64,000 nucleotides of DNA from Pseudomonadota bacterium (GTDB lineage: Bacteria; Myxococcota_A; Bradymonadia; Bradymonadales; GCA-2716585), in the NCBI GenBank assembly GCA_005804885.1, contig SYOX01000149.1, positions 1 through 64,000 of the forward strand, written 5' to 3'. Under the pieces are notes generated by a model that was given only the letters and a program-made list of their open reading frames with translations, was not told the origin of the DNA and did not search any database. Of the stretch, positions 46,106 to 57,194 are shown one piece after another (within the stretch, counting starts at the first letter, position 1; each line of letters starts with the position of its first letter). A program made the translations under genes and the position numbers.

Positions 46106-47263
46106 TCAGTTGAGGCAGAAGACCCAGCCGTCGAGGGAGCCGATGTAGGCCCTCGGGGAGCCCAGGACGGGCGCGGCGATGACGGCGGCGGAGCGGAAGG
46201 AGGTCTGGCCGGCTTCCAGATCCCAGTTCAGGGCGCCGTGGCGGTTTACGGAGCGGACGTGGCCGCTTTCGGTGCCGAAGAGCACGTCGCCGCTGCGCGA
46301 GACGGCCAGCGAGGCCTGGAGCCTGTCGCCCTCAAGCTCGTGGCTCCACAGCAGCGCCCCGGAGGGCGTGAAGGCCAAGAGGGCGTGGTCGGTGGGGACG
46401 AGGATGTGTCCCTCGGGGAGCAGAGCCAGGAAGCCGCTGACGCTGGTGTGGAGGTCCTGGCTCCACAGGACGCGGCCGCCTGGGCTCAGGGCCACGAGGG
46501 CGCCGGAGGAGCCTGCGGTGTAGAGCGCGCCGAAGGAGTCGAGCGTCGGCGTGGACCAGAAGCCTGGGGGTCCGACCGTCGAGCGCCACGCCACGCGGCC
46601 CTGACCGGAGAGCGCCGCGACCCAGCCTTCCCAGTTGACGACCCTGACGAGGCCGTCGGGGCCCATGACCGGGCTGGAGTTCTTCTGACCGTTGGCGGCG
46701 CGGAAGGCGTAGATGAGCCGACCCGAGTTCAGCTCCAGGGCGATCGTCACGTCCTCGACGCTGATGACGAGCTGCTCACCGATCTCGTCCAGCAGGGGGC
46801 TGGCGAGGATCTCCCCGCCGCTTTCGAAGGCCCACTTCAGGTCGCCGTCGGGGGTCATCGCCGCCACTCGCCCCTCCCTCGTGGCCAGGTAGATGTTGCC
46901 GCGGCGATCGAGGGCTGGCGAGGAGTGGCTGCCGCCGCCGATGTCGACGCTCCAGCGGGCCTGGCCCTCGGGCGACAGGACGTAGAGGTTGCCCGACTGG
47001 GTGCTCCAGTAGCTCTGCCCGAGGGCGTCGACGGCGGGGGCCGCGACGAGGCCGCCGGGCAGGAGGGTGGTCCACAGGGCGTCGCCGTGTCGGGGGGCTT
47101 CGAAGCGGGAGAAGCCGGAGTGGTGCCTGTCGTGCAGGAGCATGGCCTGCTGGGCGCGGCCGCGCTCGATCACCTGCTCGCCCGCGCGGGCGCCGTCGAG
47201 GGCCGCGCACAGCGCCAGGAGCGCGGCGGTCAGGGCGAGTGGCTGGCGAAGGGGGTGGGGCAT
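46106..47263 (-). CDS. Exported PQQ-like beta-propeller protein
   Basis: 385 residues, signal peptide ending around DGARA. The rest is repeated blades with a W-type core: GLVAAPAVDALGQSYWSTQSGNLYVLSPEG, HSSPALDRRGNIYLATREGRVAAMTPDG and others, about seven blades, as in PQQ-enzyme repeat/BamB-like proteins. No catalytic residues of PQQ dehydrogenases were seen, so it is probably a scaffold or sensor. It converges with the CPBP gene, 36 bp apart, and follows the HEAT-like gene by 81 bp on the same strand. Confidence 0.85.
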   Translation of the reverse strand: MPHPLRQPLALTAALLALCAALDGARAGEQVIERGRAQQAMLLHDRHHSGFSRFEAPRHGDALWTTLLPGGLVAAPAVDALGQSYWSTQSGNLYVLSPEGQARWSVDIGGGSHSSPALDRRGNIYLATREGRVAAMTPDGDLKWAFESGGEILASPLLDEIGEQLVISVEDVTIALELNSGRLIYAFRAANGQKNSSPVMGPDGLVRVVNWEGWVAALSGQGRVAWRSTVGPPGFWSTPTLDSFGALYTAGSSGALVALSPGGRVLWSQDLHTSVSGFLALLPEGHILVPTDHALLAFTPSGALLWSHELEGDRLQASLAVSRSGDVLFGTESGHVRSVNRHGALNWDLEAGQTSFRSAAVIAAPVLGSPRAYIGSLDGWVFCLN

Positions 47264-47344
47264 GGGGGATCCCTGGGGTGGATGGCGCGGCGTCGAGGCC
47301 CGATCGGGAAGAGCGCCGAGGGGTTGATGTCCAGCGCCGCGCGG

Positions 47345-49165
47345 TCATTCCCGACGCAGGGGCTTGAACGTCGGCAGGCGCCGGATCGATCCGAGGGAGG
47401 TCGCGGGTGGGGGATCGGCGGGTGGGGCGAGGGCTTCGAGGATCTTGAGGCGGCGCCCGATGGCCAGGGCGCGGGCTTGCTCGGGGTGTCGTCGGGAGAA
47501 GCGCGAGAGCGGCGCGATGGAGGCGGGGCCGATGATCTCGAGGGCGTTGAGGGCGGGTTCGAGCAGATCGTGGTCGCGCTCGATGAGCAGGACGAGGGGC
47601 TCTGCGCAGGCGGGATCGCCGAGGACGGCGGCGATCCAGATGGCGGCGCGGCAGACCTCGCGGTCATCGGACGAGAGCGCCTCGGGGAGGGCGTCGGCGA
47701 CCTCCGCCCAGCGGGCCCAGAGCAGGGGCGCGACGGCCTCCTCGATGGCAGCGCGGCGGGGTCGGCCGAGGGCCTTGAGGATCTGGGTGAGGGTCAGTGA
47801 CAGGGGGGCGGCGAGCTGGGCGGCCAGCGACGCGACGCGGAGGGACTCGGCGCGCAGGAGGCGGGCGAGGAGCTCGCCGAAGGCCTCGGGGTTGAGGGCC
47901 ACGGCCAGGCGAAGGTGGATCCGCTCCTCGTCGGTCAGCGCCGCGGAGCGCGCGCGTGCCGACAGGAGGGCCTCGACGGGGCCTTGTCCGCAGCGCGCCA
48001 GGACGACGAGCGCCGAGGCGCCGCAGGGGTCGGCGGGATCGGCCGCGATCCGCACGAGCCGCTCGACGCTCCTGGGGTCGTCGGTCAGGTCGCCGAGGGC
48101 CATGATCCCGGCGCGGCGGGAGGTCGGGTCCTCGACCCATTGGAGGGCTCGCTCGACGCGCAGGCGCCGTGCGGCGGCGCTCTCTTCGCAGGGGTCGGGC
48201 TTGAGGTCCTCGACGAGGCGCAAGGCTTGGGCGTGGCGCTCGGCGGCGTCGGGGGGGGCGCTCTGGAGGGCGGCGAGCGCGCAGGCGGCGGGGGCGGCGA
48301 TGAGCAGCCCGCGCTCGAGCGCCCCCCCCTCCCCTCGCCAGGGAGCCGAGAGGGCCATGGAGAGCGCGTCCTGGAGGATCCTGGGGCGCTCCTGGGCGGG
48401 GGCCGCGGCGCAGCGCCGCAGCGCGGCGGCCTCAAGGAGGGCGGGTCCGAAGTCGCCCTCTCGGAGGCCGTCGAAGGCGTCGTGGGCGCCGATCCAGGGC
48501 GAGAGGGCGTCGACGAGGCGGCGGCGCCCGACGTCGTCGCAGGCGGCGAGGAGCTCATCGAGGGAGCCGGGCGTCGAGACGAGGGCCGGGAGGGCGTCCA
48601 GCGCGAGCGCGTCCAGTGCAGGTGCGGCGAGGGGGTCGGCGGACGAGAGGAGCTCGCCGAGGGAGGCGAGGCCGTCGACGTCGAGGGCGAGCCGCCAGAG
48701 GACGGGGACGAGTATGGCGGAAGGGGGGGGCGTGCGGGCGATCTCGGGCAGGAGGTGCGGGCCGAGGCCGCTCAGGACGCGCAGGGTGGCCGGGAAGACG
48801 AGGCTGGCGCGGTGGGTGAGGGTCAGGGTGGGGGCGGTGTGGATCCAGGTCAGGAGGCCGTAGTCGATGAGGATGGCCTCCAGGACGAGCTGCGCGTGGG
48901 GTGAGAGGGCCTGGGGGTTGTCTTCGAGGCGGGCGAGGCGCTCCGCGATGGGGGTCAGGACGCCGTGGCCCATGGACATCAGGCGGCGGACGGCCTCGGG
49001 TTCGTCGTCGCCGCCGTTGACGCGGGCGATGAGGGCCTCGACCCGGTCGTTGAGCGGCGGGGCGGGCTCGGCCTCGGGTTCATCGGGCGCGGGGCCGAGG
49101 GTGATGGCCAGCGCCAGGATGAGGAGCAGGCTCACCCCGGCGATGATGATGAGGGTCGCGCTCAA
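47345..49165 (-). CDS. Membrane-anchored HEAT-like repeat protein
   Basis: 606 residues from a TTG at 49165 (GGAG lies 10 bp upstream). The start gives one N-terminal membrane span (TLIIIAGVSLLLILALAITL), then a Pro/Glu linker and a long run of Ala/Leu-rich helix pairs (for example RRAGIMALGDLTDDPRSVERLVRIA near 385, and REVCRAAIWIAAVLGDPACAEPL), typical of HEAT/PBS-lyase-like repeats used in protein-protein contacts. The open frame continues upstream to 49363, but that part has no start with a ribosome site and overlaps the next promoter, so I excluded it. The start remains uncertain. Confidence 0.75.
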   Translation of the reverse strand: MSATLIIIAGVSLLLILALAITLGPAPDEPEAEPAPPLNDRVEALIARVNGGDDEPEAVRRLMSMGHGVLTPIAERLARLEDNPQALSPHAQLVLEAILIDYGLLTWIHTAPTLTLTHRASLVFPATLRVLSGLGPHLLPEIARTPPPSAILVPVLWRLALDVDGLASLGELLSSADPLAAPALDALALDALPALVSTPGSLDELLAACDDVGRRRLVDALSPWIGAHDAFDGLREGDFGPALLEAAALRRCAAAPAQERPRILQDALSMALSAPWRGEGGALERGLLIAAPAACALAALQSAPPDAAERHAQALRLVEDLKPDPCEESAAARRLRVERALQWVEDPTSRRAGIMALGDLTDDPRSVERLVRIAADPADPCGASALVVLARCGQGPVEALLSARARSAALTDEERIHLRLAVALNPEAFGELLARLLRAESLRVASLAAQLAAPLSLTLTQILKALGRPRRAAIEEAVAPLLWARWAEVADALPEALSSDDREVCRAAIWIAAVLGDPACAEPLVLLIERDHDLLEPALNALEIIGPASIAPLSRFSRRHPEQARALAIGRRLKILEALAPPADPPPATSLGSIRRLPTFKPLRRE

Positions 49166-49276
49166 GGGATGGGATCTCCATGAGGGCCAGAGAGACGGCC
49201 CCGACAGCCTACCTCGATAAGGCCCGGACGCAAAGCCTGCGGGGGAGGTCAAAAGGGGCCAGGGCAGGCTCGGAAC

Positions 49277-49305
49277 TTGACCCGCTTCCGAGGCATCTGT
49301 TACCG
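49277..49305 (+). promoter_or_regulatory. Candidate promoter for the TPR-kinase gene
   Basis: TTGACC (49277-49282), 17 bp, TTACCG (49300-49305), about 50 bp before the ATG at 49357. The -35 is good, the -10 moderate. Confidence 0.35.
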
Positions 49306-49356
49306 TCGCTAGGTTCCAAGGGTTGAAAAATCCCCTGACGGTCGAAATCGAAACTG

Positions 49357-51870
49357 ATGACATCGATCCTAGATATCCTCACCCGCCTGCTTCATCATGC
49401 CGTCGTCGCCCAGGCTGGCGGAGGGGGACCCATTGCTGGGGGTTCGCCTGAAGAAGCTGGCATCGGCGAGATTCTGGTCACCTACGGGAAGTGGGGCGTT
49501 GCGGCGCTCATCCTCGCAGGCATCGCGTTGGTGGTTCATCGCTTCGTCGGCGGGGGCGGGCTCGCCCTCAAGGTGGAGGTGGACCGGGAGACGCGCAAGG
49601 AGATCAAGACCTGCCTCAAGAACGAGAACTTCATCGGGGCTGCCGAGGCGGCCTTGAGGGCGGAGGCCTTCGAGGACGCGGCGGACTTCTTCGTCAAGGG
49701 CAAGGAGTTCAGGCGCGCGGCCGAGGCCTTCGTCAAAGCCAACAAGCGCAACGACGCGATCACCTACTACAAGCGGGGCGGCGAGCCGCAGCGGGCGGCC
49801 GAGCTGCTGGAGAAGGCCGGCCAGTTCCGCACGGCGGGCACGGAGTTCCTCAACGCGGGAGACACGCCCAGGGCCGCCGAGCTCTTCATGAAGGGCAAGG
49901 ACTTCAGGCGCGCGGCCGAGCTCTACGAGGAGCTCGGGCAGTGGAAGGACGCCGGAGAGGCCTTCGAGCGGCTCAGCGCGCGGCCTGAGGCTGCCGAGGC
50001 CTACGAGCGCTACTTCGAGCAGGAGCACGGGCTGGTGCGCGGCCGCGTTCGCAAGCTGCCCAAGGAGGTGCGCGAGAAGGCCTTCTTCGCCGCCGAGGTC
50101 TTCGAGGAGCAGCGCAACATCGATCGCGCCAGCAAGCTCCTGGAGCGCGCCGGCTACATCGTCGAGGCCGCGGAGCTGCTGGCGGCGGCCAAGCGCTACG
50201 AGGCCGCCGCCGAGCTCTTCCTGGAGGCCAAGCGCCCCCTGGAGGCGGCGCGGATCTTCGATGCCCACGGGCACCCGAAGAAGGCGGCCTTCCACCGCGG
50301 CGAGGCGGCGCTGATCAAGGGCGAGCAGGAGGAGGCCGCCGAGCACTTCGCCGCCGCCGGGGAGTTCACGAGGGCCGCTGACCTCTACGTCGATCTGGGA
50401 GAGCGCCTCAAGGCCGCCCAGATGTACGAGGCCTCCAAGGATGTGCGCTTTGCCGCCGAGCAGTACGCGATGGCGGATCGCTTCGCCGACGCCGCCCGCT
50501 GCTTCGAAGAGGCCGGCGACTTCCAGCGGGCCGCGGAGACCTTTCAGCAACTCGGCGATCTGGACGGCGAGGTCCGCTGCCTGGAGGTGCTGCGCGCCCA
50601 CTACAAGCTCGGCCGCCTGATGCTCGAACACGGCCGCAAGGCCGAGGCGCTGGCCCAGCTCCAGAAGGTCGACAGGATGGACGCGAACTTCGCCGACGCC
50701 TGCGAGATCCAGGGCGATCTGCTGCGGGAGATGGGCCAGAGCGAGGTGGCGCTGGGCAAGTACCGCCTGACGGTCGACAACGCCGAGCCCTCCGCCGCCA
50801 ACCTCAGCGTCTACTACAAGATGGCCCAGTGCCTCGAAAAACTCGGCGACCTGCCCTCGGCACAGCGCATCTACGAGCGCATCCTCTCCGTCGACTACTA
50901 CTTCGAAGACACGCAGGCCCGCGTCGAATCCATCCGCAGGACCCTCACCGAGGAGGTCCAGCAGCCCGGCAGCGGAAACCACTCGATGGGCTGGCGGCGC
51001 AACTCGCCCTCCTCCCGCAACATCGTAGGCAACAGCCCCGCCTCCCGACCCATCTCCCGACCCAGCGGCGGCGCCCTGAACCCCACCGGCCCGCTGCGCT
51101 ACGAGATCATCGACGAGATCGCCCGCGGCGGCATGGGCGTCGTCTTCCGCGCCAAGGACACCGTCCTGAACCGCACCGTCGCCTACAAGATCCTCAGCGA
51201 GAGCCTCAAGAACAACCCCACCGCCGTCAAGTACTTCCTGCGCGAAGCCCGCGCCGCCGCCGCACTCTCCCACCAGAACATCGTCACCGTCTACGACGCC
51301 GGGGAGCAGAACGGCGAGTACTACATGGCCATGGAGCTCGTCCACGGCGAGACCCTCAAGAGCCTCATCACCCGCTCCGGACCCTTCCACGAGAAGCTCA
51401 TCCGCTTCATCCTCGTCCACTCCTGCCGAGGCCTCGCCTACGCCCACCAGCAGACCGTCGTCCACCGCGACATCAAGTCCGGCAACATGATGCTCACCAA
51501 GGATAAGACCTTGAAGATCATGGACTTCGGGCTCGCCAAGTTCCTCGAGGAGTACCAGTCACAGCACACCAAGGCCATCGGCACCCCCTTCTACATGTCC
51601 CCCGAGCAGATCCTCGGCCGAGACCTCGACCACCGCTCCGACCTCTACTCCCTCGGCGTGACCCTCTTCGAATGCGCCACCGGCACCGTCCCCTTCTTCA
51701 AAGGCGAGCTCTCCTACCACCACCTCCACACACCCCCGCCCTCGCCTCGCTCCCTCAACCCCAACCTGAGCCCCACCATGGAGCGGGTCATCCTCACCCT
51801 GCTCGAGAAGGACCCCAACAAGCGCTTCCAATCCGCCAACGACATCCTCAAGAGCCTCAAGACCCGCTGA
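49357..51870 (+). CDS. Membrane TPR protein with C-terminal Ser/Thr kinase
   Basis: 837 residues. One membrane span near 45-62 (WGVAALILAGIALVVH). Then about twelve helical repeats of a short 33-residue type (AADFFVKGKEFRRAAEAFVKA, RAAELLEKAGQFRTAGTEFL), up to about 540. A Ser/Pro-rich linker leads to the kinase domain (about 580-835). Its marks are Lys611 in VAYKIL, HRDIKSGN with Asp705, DFG Asp723 and MSPEQ. Usual bacterial kinases have the kinase first and the sensor last, so this order is reversed. Probably signals from TPR-bound partners at the membrane. Followed at 52 bp by a YchF-like GTPase gene. Confidence 0.92.
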   Translation: MTSILDILTRLLHHAVVAQAGGGGPIAGGSPEEAGIGEILVTYGKWGVAALILAGIALVVHRFVGGGGLALKVEVDRETRKEIKTCLKNENFIGAAEAALRAEAFEDAADFFVKGKEFRRAAEAFVKANKRNDAITYYKRGGEPQRAAELLEKAGQFRTAGTEFLNAGDTPRAAELFMKGKDFRRAAELYEELGQWKDAGEAFERLSARPEAAEAYERYFEQEHGLVRGRVRKLPKEVREKAFFAAEVFEEQRNIDRASKLLERAGYIVEAAELLAAAKRYEAAAELFLEAKRPLEAARIFDAHGHPKKAAFHRGEAALIKGEQEEAAEHFAAAGEFTRAADLYVDLGERLKAAQMYEASKDVRFAAEQYAMADRFADAARCFEEAGDFQRAAETFQQLGDLDGEVRCLEVLRAHYKLGRLMLEHGRKAEALAQLQKVDRMDANFADACEIQGDLLREMGQSEVALGKYRLTVDNAEPSAANLSVYYKMAQCLEKLGDLPSAQRIYERILSVDYYFEDTQARVESIRRTLTEEVQQPGSGNHSMGWRRNSPSSRNIVGNSPASRPISRPSGGALNPTGPLRYEIIDEIARGGMGVVFRAKDTVLNRTVAYKILSESLKNNPTAVKYFLREARAAAALSHQNIVTVYDAGEQNGEYYMAMELVHGETLKSLITRSGPFHEKLIRFILVHSCRGLAYAHQQTVVHRDIKSGNMMLTKDKTLKIMDFGLAKFLEEYQSQHTKAIGTPFYMSPEQILGRDLDHRSDLYSLGVTLFECATGTVPFFKGELSYHHLHTPPPSPRSLNPNLSPTMERVILTLLEKDPNKRFQSANDILKSLKTR

Positions 51871-51922
51871 TCACCCCTCCAGCCCCAGGGTCAACCCCCA
51901 TTCCTCAAGGAGAGCACGCGCC

Positions 51923-52969
51923 ATGCAGGTCGGCATCGTCGGATACTCAGGCGTCGGAAAGACGACCCTCTTCAACACCCTCACGGGCCTGGCGGCCAGC
52001 ACCGGCTACGGCAGCAAGCGCCAGGTCAACACCGGCGTCATCGACGTCCCCGACGCCCGGATCGACAAGCTCACCGAGCTGTGCAACCCCAAGCGCACCG
52101 TCCTGGCCAAGATCACCTTCACCGACGTCCCAGGACAGGCCCCCGGACAGGGCGGCGCGCTCGACGCCCAGATGCTCCAGGAGATCCGCAACGTCGACGC
52201 CCTCGCCCACGTCGTGCGCGCCTTCAACTCCGAGATCCACGATCCCCCCAACCCCCTCGGCGAGGTGCGCAACTTTCAGGACGAGCTCAAGCTCGCCGAC
52301 CAGCTCGTCATCGAAAAACGCCTGGAGCGCCTGCGCAAGGAAGGCAAGGACAAGGCCACCGAGCGCGATCTCCTCGAATCCCTCCTGGCCCACCTCGAAG
52401 GCGACCAGCCGCTTCGCACCCTCGACCTCGACGAGCAGACCCTGTCCACCCTGAGCGGCTTCCGCTTCCTGTCCCTCAAGACCACCCTGATCGTCTTCAA
52501 CGTCGCCGAGGACGCCCTCAACACCCCGGCCACCGAGGCCCTGCTCGACGAGGGCCGCGCGCTGGGCTTTGACGTCTTCGCCCTCAGCGCCGCCCTCGAA
52601 GAGGAGATCGCCCAGCTCGACGAGGACGAGCAGCGCGCCTTCCTCGATGACCTCGGCCTGACCGAGACCGCGCGCGGCCGCTTCATCCGCGCCGCCTACG
52701 CCGTCCTGAACCTCATCTCCTTCCTGACCTCCGGCACCGACGAGGTCCGCGCCTGGACCGTCAAGAAGGGCGTCAACGCCAGGCGCGCCGCCCGCGCCAT
52801 CCACTCCGATCTGGAGCGCGGCTTCATCCGCGCCAAGGTCATCTCCTTTGACGACTTCGTCCTTCACGGCTCCGAAGTCGCCTGCCGCGACAAGGGCCTC
52901 GAGCGCCTCGAAGGCAAGGACTACATCGTCAAGGACGGCGACATCCTCCACATCCTCGCCAACGTCTGA
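51923..52969 (+). CDS. YchF/OLA1-like GTPase (divergent)
   Basis: 348 residues, close to the usual 360. P-loop GYSGVGKTT (7-15), G3 DVPG in ITFTDVPGQAPGQG, and a NVAE in place of the NKxD specificity motif, as in YchF proteins that prefer ATP. A coiled-coil insert follows (about 125-165), and the TGS-like end has AWTVKKGVNARRAARAIHSDLERGFIRAKVISFDDF. It is more divergent than a housekeeping YchF (for example MQVGIVGYSG at the start), so it may be a second copy. It is probably co-transcribed with the kinase. Confidence 0.88.
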   Translation: MQVGIVGYSGVGKTTLFNTLTGLAASTGYGSKRQVNTGVIDVPDARIDKLTELCNPKRTVLAKITFTDVPGQAPGQGGALDAQMLQEIRNVDALAHVVRAFNSEIHDPPNPLGEVRNFQDELKLADQLVIEKRLERLRKEGKDKATERDLLESLLAHLEGDQPLRTLDLDEQTLSTLSGFRFLSLKTTLIVFNVAEDALNTPATEALLDEGRALGFDVFALSAALEEEIAQLDEDEQRAFLDDLGLTETARGRFIRAAYAVLNLISFLTSGTDEVRAWTVKKGVNARRAARAIHSDLERGFIRAKVISFDDFVLHGSEVACRDKGLERLEGKDYIVKDGDILHILANV

Positions 52970-53082
52970 CCCCTCCCCCCCCAGCCTCCCGCCCCGCCCT
53001 CGCGACCTGCGCCTCCATGTAGCGCCGCCGCGACACATCACCTATGCTTGTTCAACGGCAGGGTTGGAAGACGAAGGCGACC

Positions 53083-54300
53083 ATGACCACACAAGACCGG
53101 ATCACCCAGGTCCAGATTCAGGGCCTGAAGTCCATAGACAGCGTGACCCTCGATCTTGACGGCCTCACCGTCCTGATCGGCGACAACGGCTCGGGCAAGA
53201 GCACCATCCTCGAAGCGCTGGAGATCCTCCGCAAGATCCCCGGCCCAGCAAGGGCCAATCTCCTGAGCGAGCACGGCGGCCTGGACCGCCTGCTCCGACA
53301 GGACAGCATCGAGCTGTCCCTGTGTCTGACCACCACTGGCCCCCAAGGTCAACTCACCTACACCATCGAGTTCAACGATCAAGGGATCAGGTACGAGGGC
53401 CTCTTGAGCGCGGAGTCTCAGGGGCCTGACCGGGCAAAGAAGCTCAACCCTGTCTTCGAGCGGACCGCCGACATCGTGAAGATCCTCTCGGACGACGGTC
53501 AGCTCAAGAACCCACCCCACGCCAGGATCGGGCGCGACACCCCGATCCTGGAGTCCTTGCTGCAAGCCACACCACACACAGGCATCCAGCGCATGTGTGA
53601 TGTTCTTGAGGGGATCGCGATCCACCGCCCCTTCGCCATACAACCCTTGTGGGCCAACACGCCGCCGAGCCTCGAAAATACCGCGCGTCAACCGGGGCTC
53701 GTCACCCACGTCAAGCACCTCGAACGCAACGGCGCCAACCTCGCCTCCGCGATCCACACCCTCAAGAACGCCTACCCCCGCAAGCACTGGGACAAGACCC
53801 TCGCTCTCATCCAGCTCGGGCTCGGCGACGACATCGACGACATCAGGACGCCCCCGGCTCCCGGCGGCGGCCGGGTGACGCTGGAGCTTCACCCTCGCGG
53901 GCTGCCCAGGCCCCTGCCGGCCTTCTGCCTCTCGGACGGGATGCTCTCGTGGCTGGCCTTCGTCGCGATGTTCCGGCTCGACGAGGGGCGCAGCCTGCTG
54001 GCCTTCGACGAGCCGGAGAGCCACCTGCACCCCCATCTTCTGATGCGGGTCCTCTCCCTCTTCGAGGAGTCCGCCGAGCAGCACCCCGTGATCCTGGCCA
54101 CCCACTCCGACCGGCTCCTCGACGGCCTGGAGGAGCCTGCCAAGGCGGTAATCCTGACCGAACTCAACGAGGATCACGCCACGATCCTGCGCCGACCGGA
54201 CGAGGTCGCGCTCGCTCAATGGCTGAAGCGCTACAAGGGCCTGGGCGAGCTTCGATCTGAAGGGTACTTGTCCCATATCCTGGCCGAAGAGGCTGGGTAA
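53083..54300 (+). CDS. Lone SMC/RecF-like AAA ATPase (AAA_21 type)
   Basis: 405 residues. Walker A GDNGSGKST (33-41), an ABC-like signature region SDGMLSWLAFVAM (near 285), Walker B with SLLAFDEPESHLHPHL (near 305) and a sensor strand PVILATHSDRLLDGL. No TOPRIM or nuclease partner is encoded beside it, and the C-terminus is short. ATPases like this occur in anti-phage systems (for example with a nuclease) but also alone, so a defence role is only a possibility. Followed immediately by a palindromic element. The ATG at 53083 was chosen because an upstream in-frame ATG adds only unlike residues. Confidence 0.85.
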   Translation: MTTQDRITQVQIQGLKSIDSVTLDLDGLTVLIGDNGSGKSTILEALEILRKIPGPARANLLSEHGGLDRLLRQDSIELSLCLTTTGPQGQLTYTIEFNDQGIRYEGLLSAESQGPDRAKKLNPVFERTADIVKILSDDGQLKNPPHARIGRDTPILESLLQATPHTGIQRMCDVLEGIAIHRPFAIQPLWANTPPSLENTARQPGLVTHVKHLERNGANLASAIHTLKNAYPRKHWDKTLALIQLGLGDDIDDIRTPPAPGGGRVTLELHPRGLPRPLPAFCLSDGMLSWLAFVAMFRLDEGRSLLAFDEPESHLHPHLLMRVLSLFEESAEQHPVILATHSDRLLDGLEEPAKAVILTELNEDHATILRRPDEVALAQWLKRYKGLGELRSEGYLSHILAEEAG

Positions 54301-54530
54301 GGCCGCTCGCCCCAGGCTCGCGCCCGGCGCTACAGACCCAGCGACGCCTCTTCGAGGCTCTCGACGGGGCGTCAACCTCCGGGCATCGTGTCACCCAGGA
54401 CAAGCGGCCCTTGATGTTGAGGCCATCGAGCCGAGCGACACGATGCTGCGAGCTGTTCCTGAGCCCCTCGTCAGCCTCGAAGAGGCGTCCCTTCCCTGTA
54501 GCGCCGGGCGCGAGCCTGGGGCGGCTGGCC
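54301..54530. mobile_element. 230-bp imperfect palindrome, MITE/REP-like
   Basis: The two halves match in inverted order over about 110 bp. A perfect 28-bp arm pair lies at 54308-54335 and 54496-54523 (core CCCCAGGCTCGCGCC). Another pair is 54344-54359 with 54473-54488, and CATCGTGTC near 54384 has its complement near 54438. It starts right after the ATPase stop codon. No coding capacity. The core is shared with the hairpin at 43364-43383. Confidence 0.75.
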
Positions 54531-54735
54531 GCACGATCAGAGCCTGCTCCACACCCCTCCCCGGGTGGTGACGCTCAGGTCACCGCGCGCTTCGCACCTG
54601 CGCCATCTCGATGACTGGCGAATCATTAACGATTACCGCTGCTTAGGGGGAGGTGGGGTGGGCCTTGACAGGAGCAGATCGGGGGGGTTACATCGCGCCG
54701 ATGCGCCGAAGCGCGCGAAGCGGAGGACAACGAGG
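54531..54735. promoter_or_regulatory. Upstream region of the lipid operon
   Basis: Contains a near-consensus promoter (see 54665-54693). About 30 bp further upstream is an imperfect dyad AATCATTAACGATT (54621-54634), which could be an operator. Confidence 0.45.
54665..54693 (+). promoter_or_regulatory. Sigma70-type promoter of the lipid operon
   Basis: Perfect TTGACA (54665-54670), 17 bp, then TTACAT (54688-54693), ending 42 bp before the ATG at 54736. The best promoter match in the window. Confidence 0.65.
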
Positions 54736-55455
54736 ATGAGCCTGGGGGTCGGCGGTGTGACTGGAGGATCGGCGGTCGGCAAGGGGACGTCGCAGCAGGT
54801 GGCCTTCTACGACGTGGACGGGACGCTGATCAAGACGAACGTGGTGCACGTCTACGCGTACTATGCGGCCAACCACCCCTCGTTGAGCCGGCGCCTGTCG
54901 AGCTTGACCAAGCTCGTGGCGTCGATCCCGGCCTACATGGTGACGGACTATTACAGCCGCAAGGTCTTCAACGAGTGGTTCTACCGCAACTACGCAGGCT
55001 TCTCGGAGGACAGGCTGGTCGTGCTGGGCGAGGAGATCTTCGAGAAGTTGATCCGGCCGAGCATGTTCGCGGGGGCGGCGGACTTGATCAAGCGGTCGAA
55101 GGACGCGGGGATCAAGCAGGTGCTGGTGACGGGCGCTCTGGACGTGGTCACGCGGCCGCTGGCCGAGCACCTGGGCGCGGACGACTTTGGCGCCAACCGG
55201 CTTGAGATCGTCGACGGCTTCGCGACGGGCCGGACGATAGGCCCCCTGCTGGCCGGGCCGAACAAGAGCATGTGGATTCGCGATTACGCGACGAGGCATG
55301 GCCTGAATCTTGATTTGTGCTGGGCGTACGCCGACAGCTTCAGCGACCTGCCGATGCTGTCGATGGTGGGGCGCCCTTGTGCCGTCAACCCCGACTTCAA
55401 GCTCAAGGCGGCGGCGCGTGACTTCGACTGGCCCGTGCTCGATCTGAGCCGCTAG
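54736..55455 (+). CDS. HAD-IB family phosphatase
   Basis: 239 residues. HAD motif I is [10 protein letters not shown] (near 23-32), motif II is QVLVTGALD (near 134), and motif IV is [11 protein letters not shown] (near 203). This is the SerB-like IB subgroup with an inserted helical cap (about 40-100). In known systems such enzymes remove phosphate from small molecules, including lysophosphatidate-type lipids when fused to acyltransferases. Being first in a lipid operon, lipid-phosphate hydrolysis is my inference. A GGAGGACAACGAGG site lies before the ATG at 54736; the upstream in-frame start at 54565 crosses the promoter and is rejected. Confidence 0.88.
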   Translation: MSLGVGGVTGGSAVGKGTSQQVAFYDVDGTLIKTNVVHVYAYYAANHPSLSRRLSSLTKLVASIPAYMVTDYYSRKVFNEWFYRNYAGFSEDRLVVLGEEIFEKLIRPSMFAGAADLIKRSKDAGIKQVLVTGALDVVTRPLAEHLGADDFGANRLEIVDGFATGRTIGPLLAGPNKSMWIRDYATRHGLNLDLCWAYADSFSDLPMLSMVGRPCAVNPDFKLKAAARDFDWPVLDLSR

Positions 55456-55510
55456 AGCGCCCCCAGTGCGCAAGGGGGGGGATCCCCGCAGCGCGTCACC
55501 AAGGAGATAC

Positions 55511-57097
<1,587 letters not shown>

Positions 57098-57194
57098 TCC
57101 CGGCGGCGGGCCGGCACGATACCGGGCGCGGCCCGCGCCACCGATGAGCCAGACGCTGGCTCCCCCAGGCTCAGGAAGACGTCAGGAAGAGACC

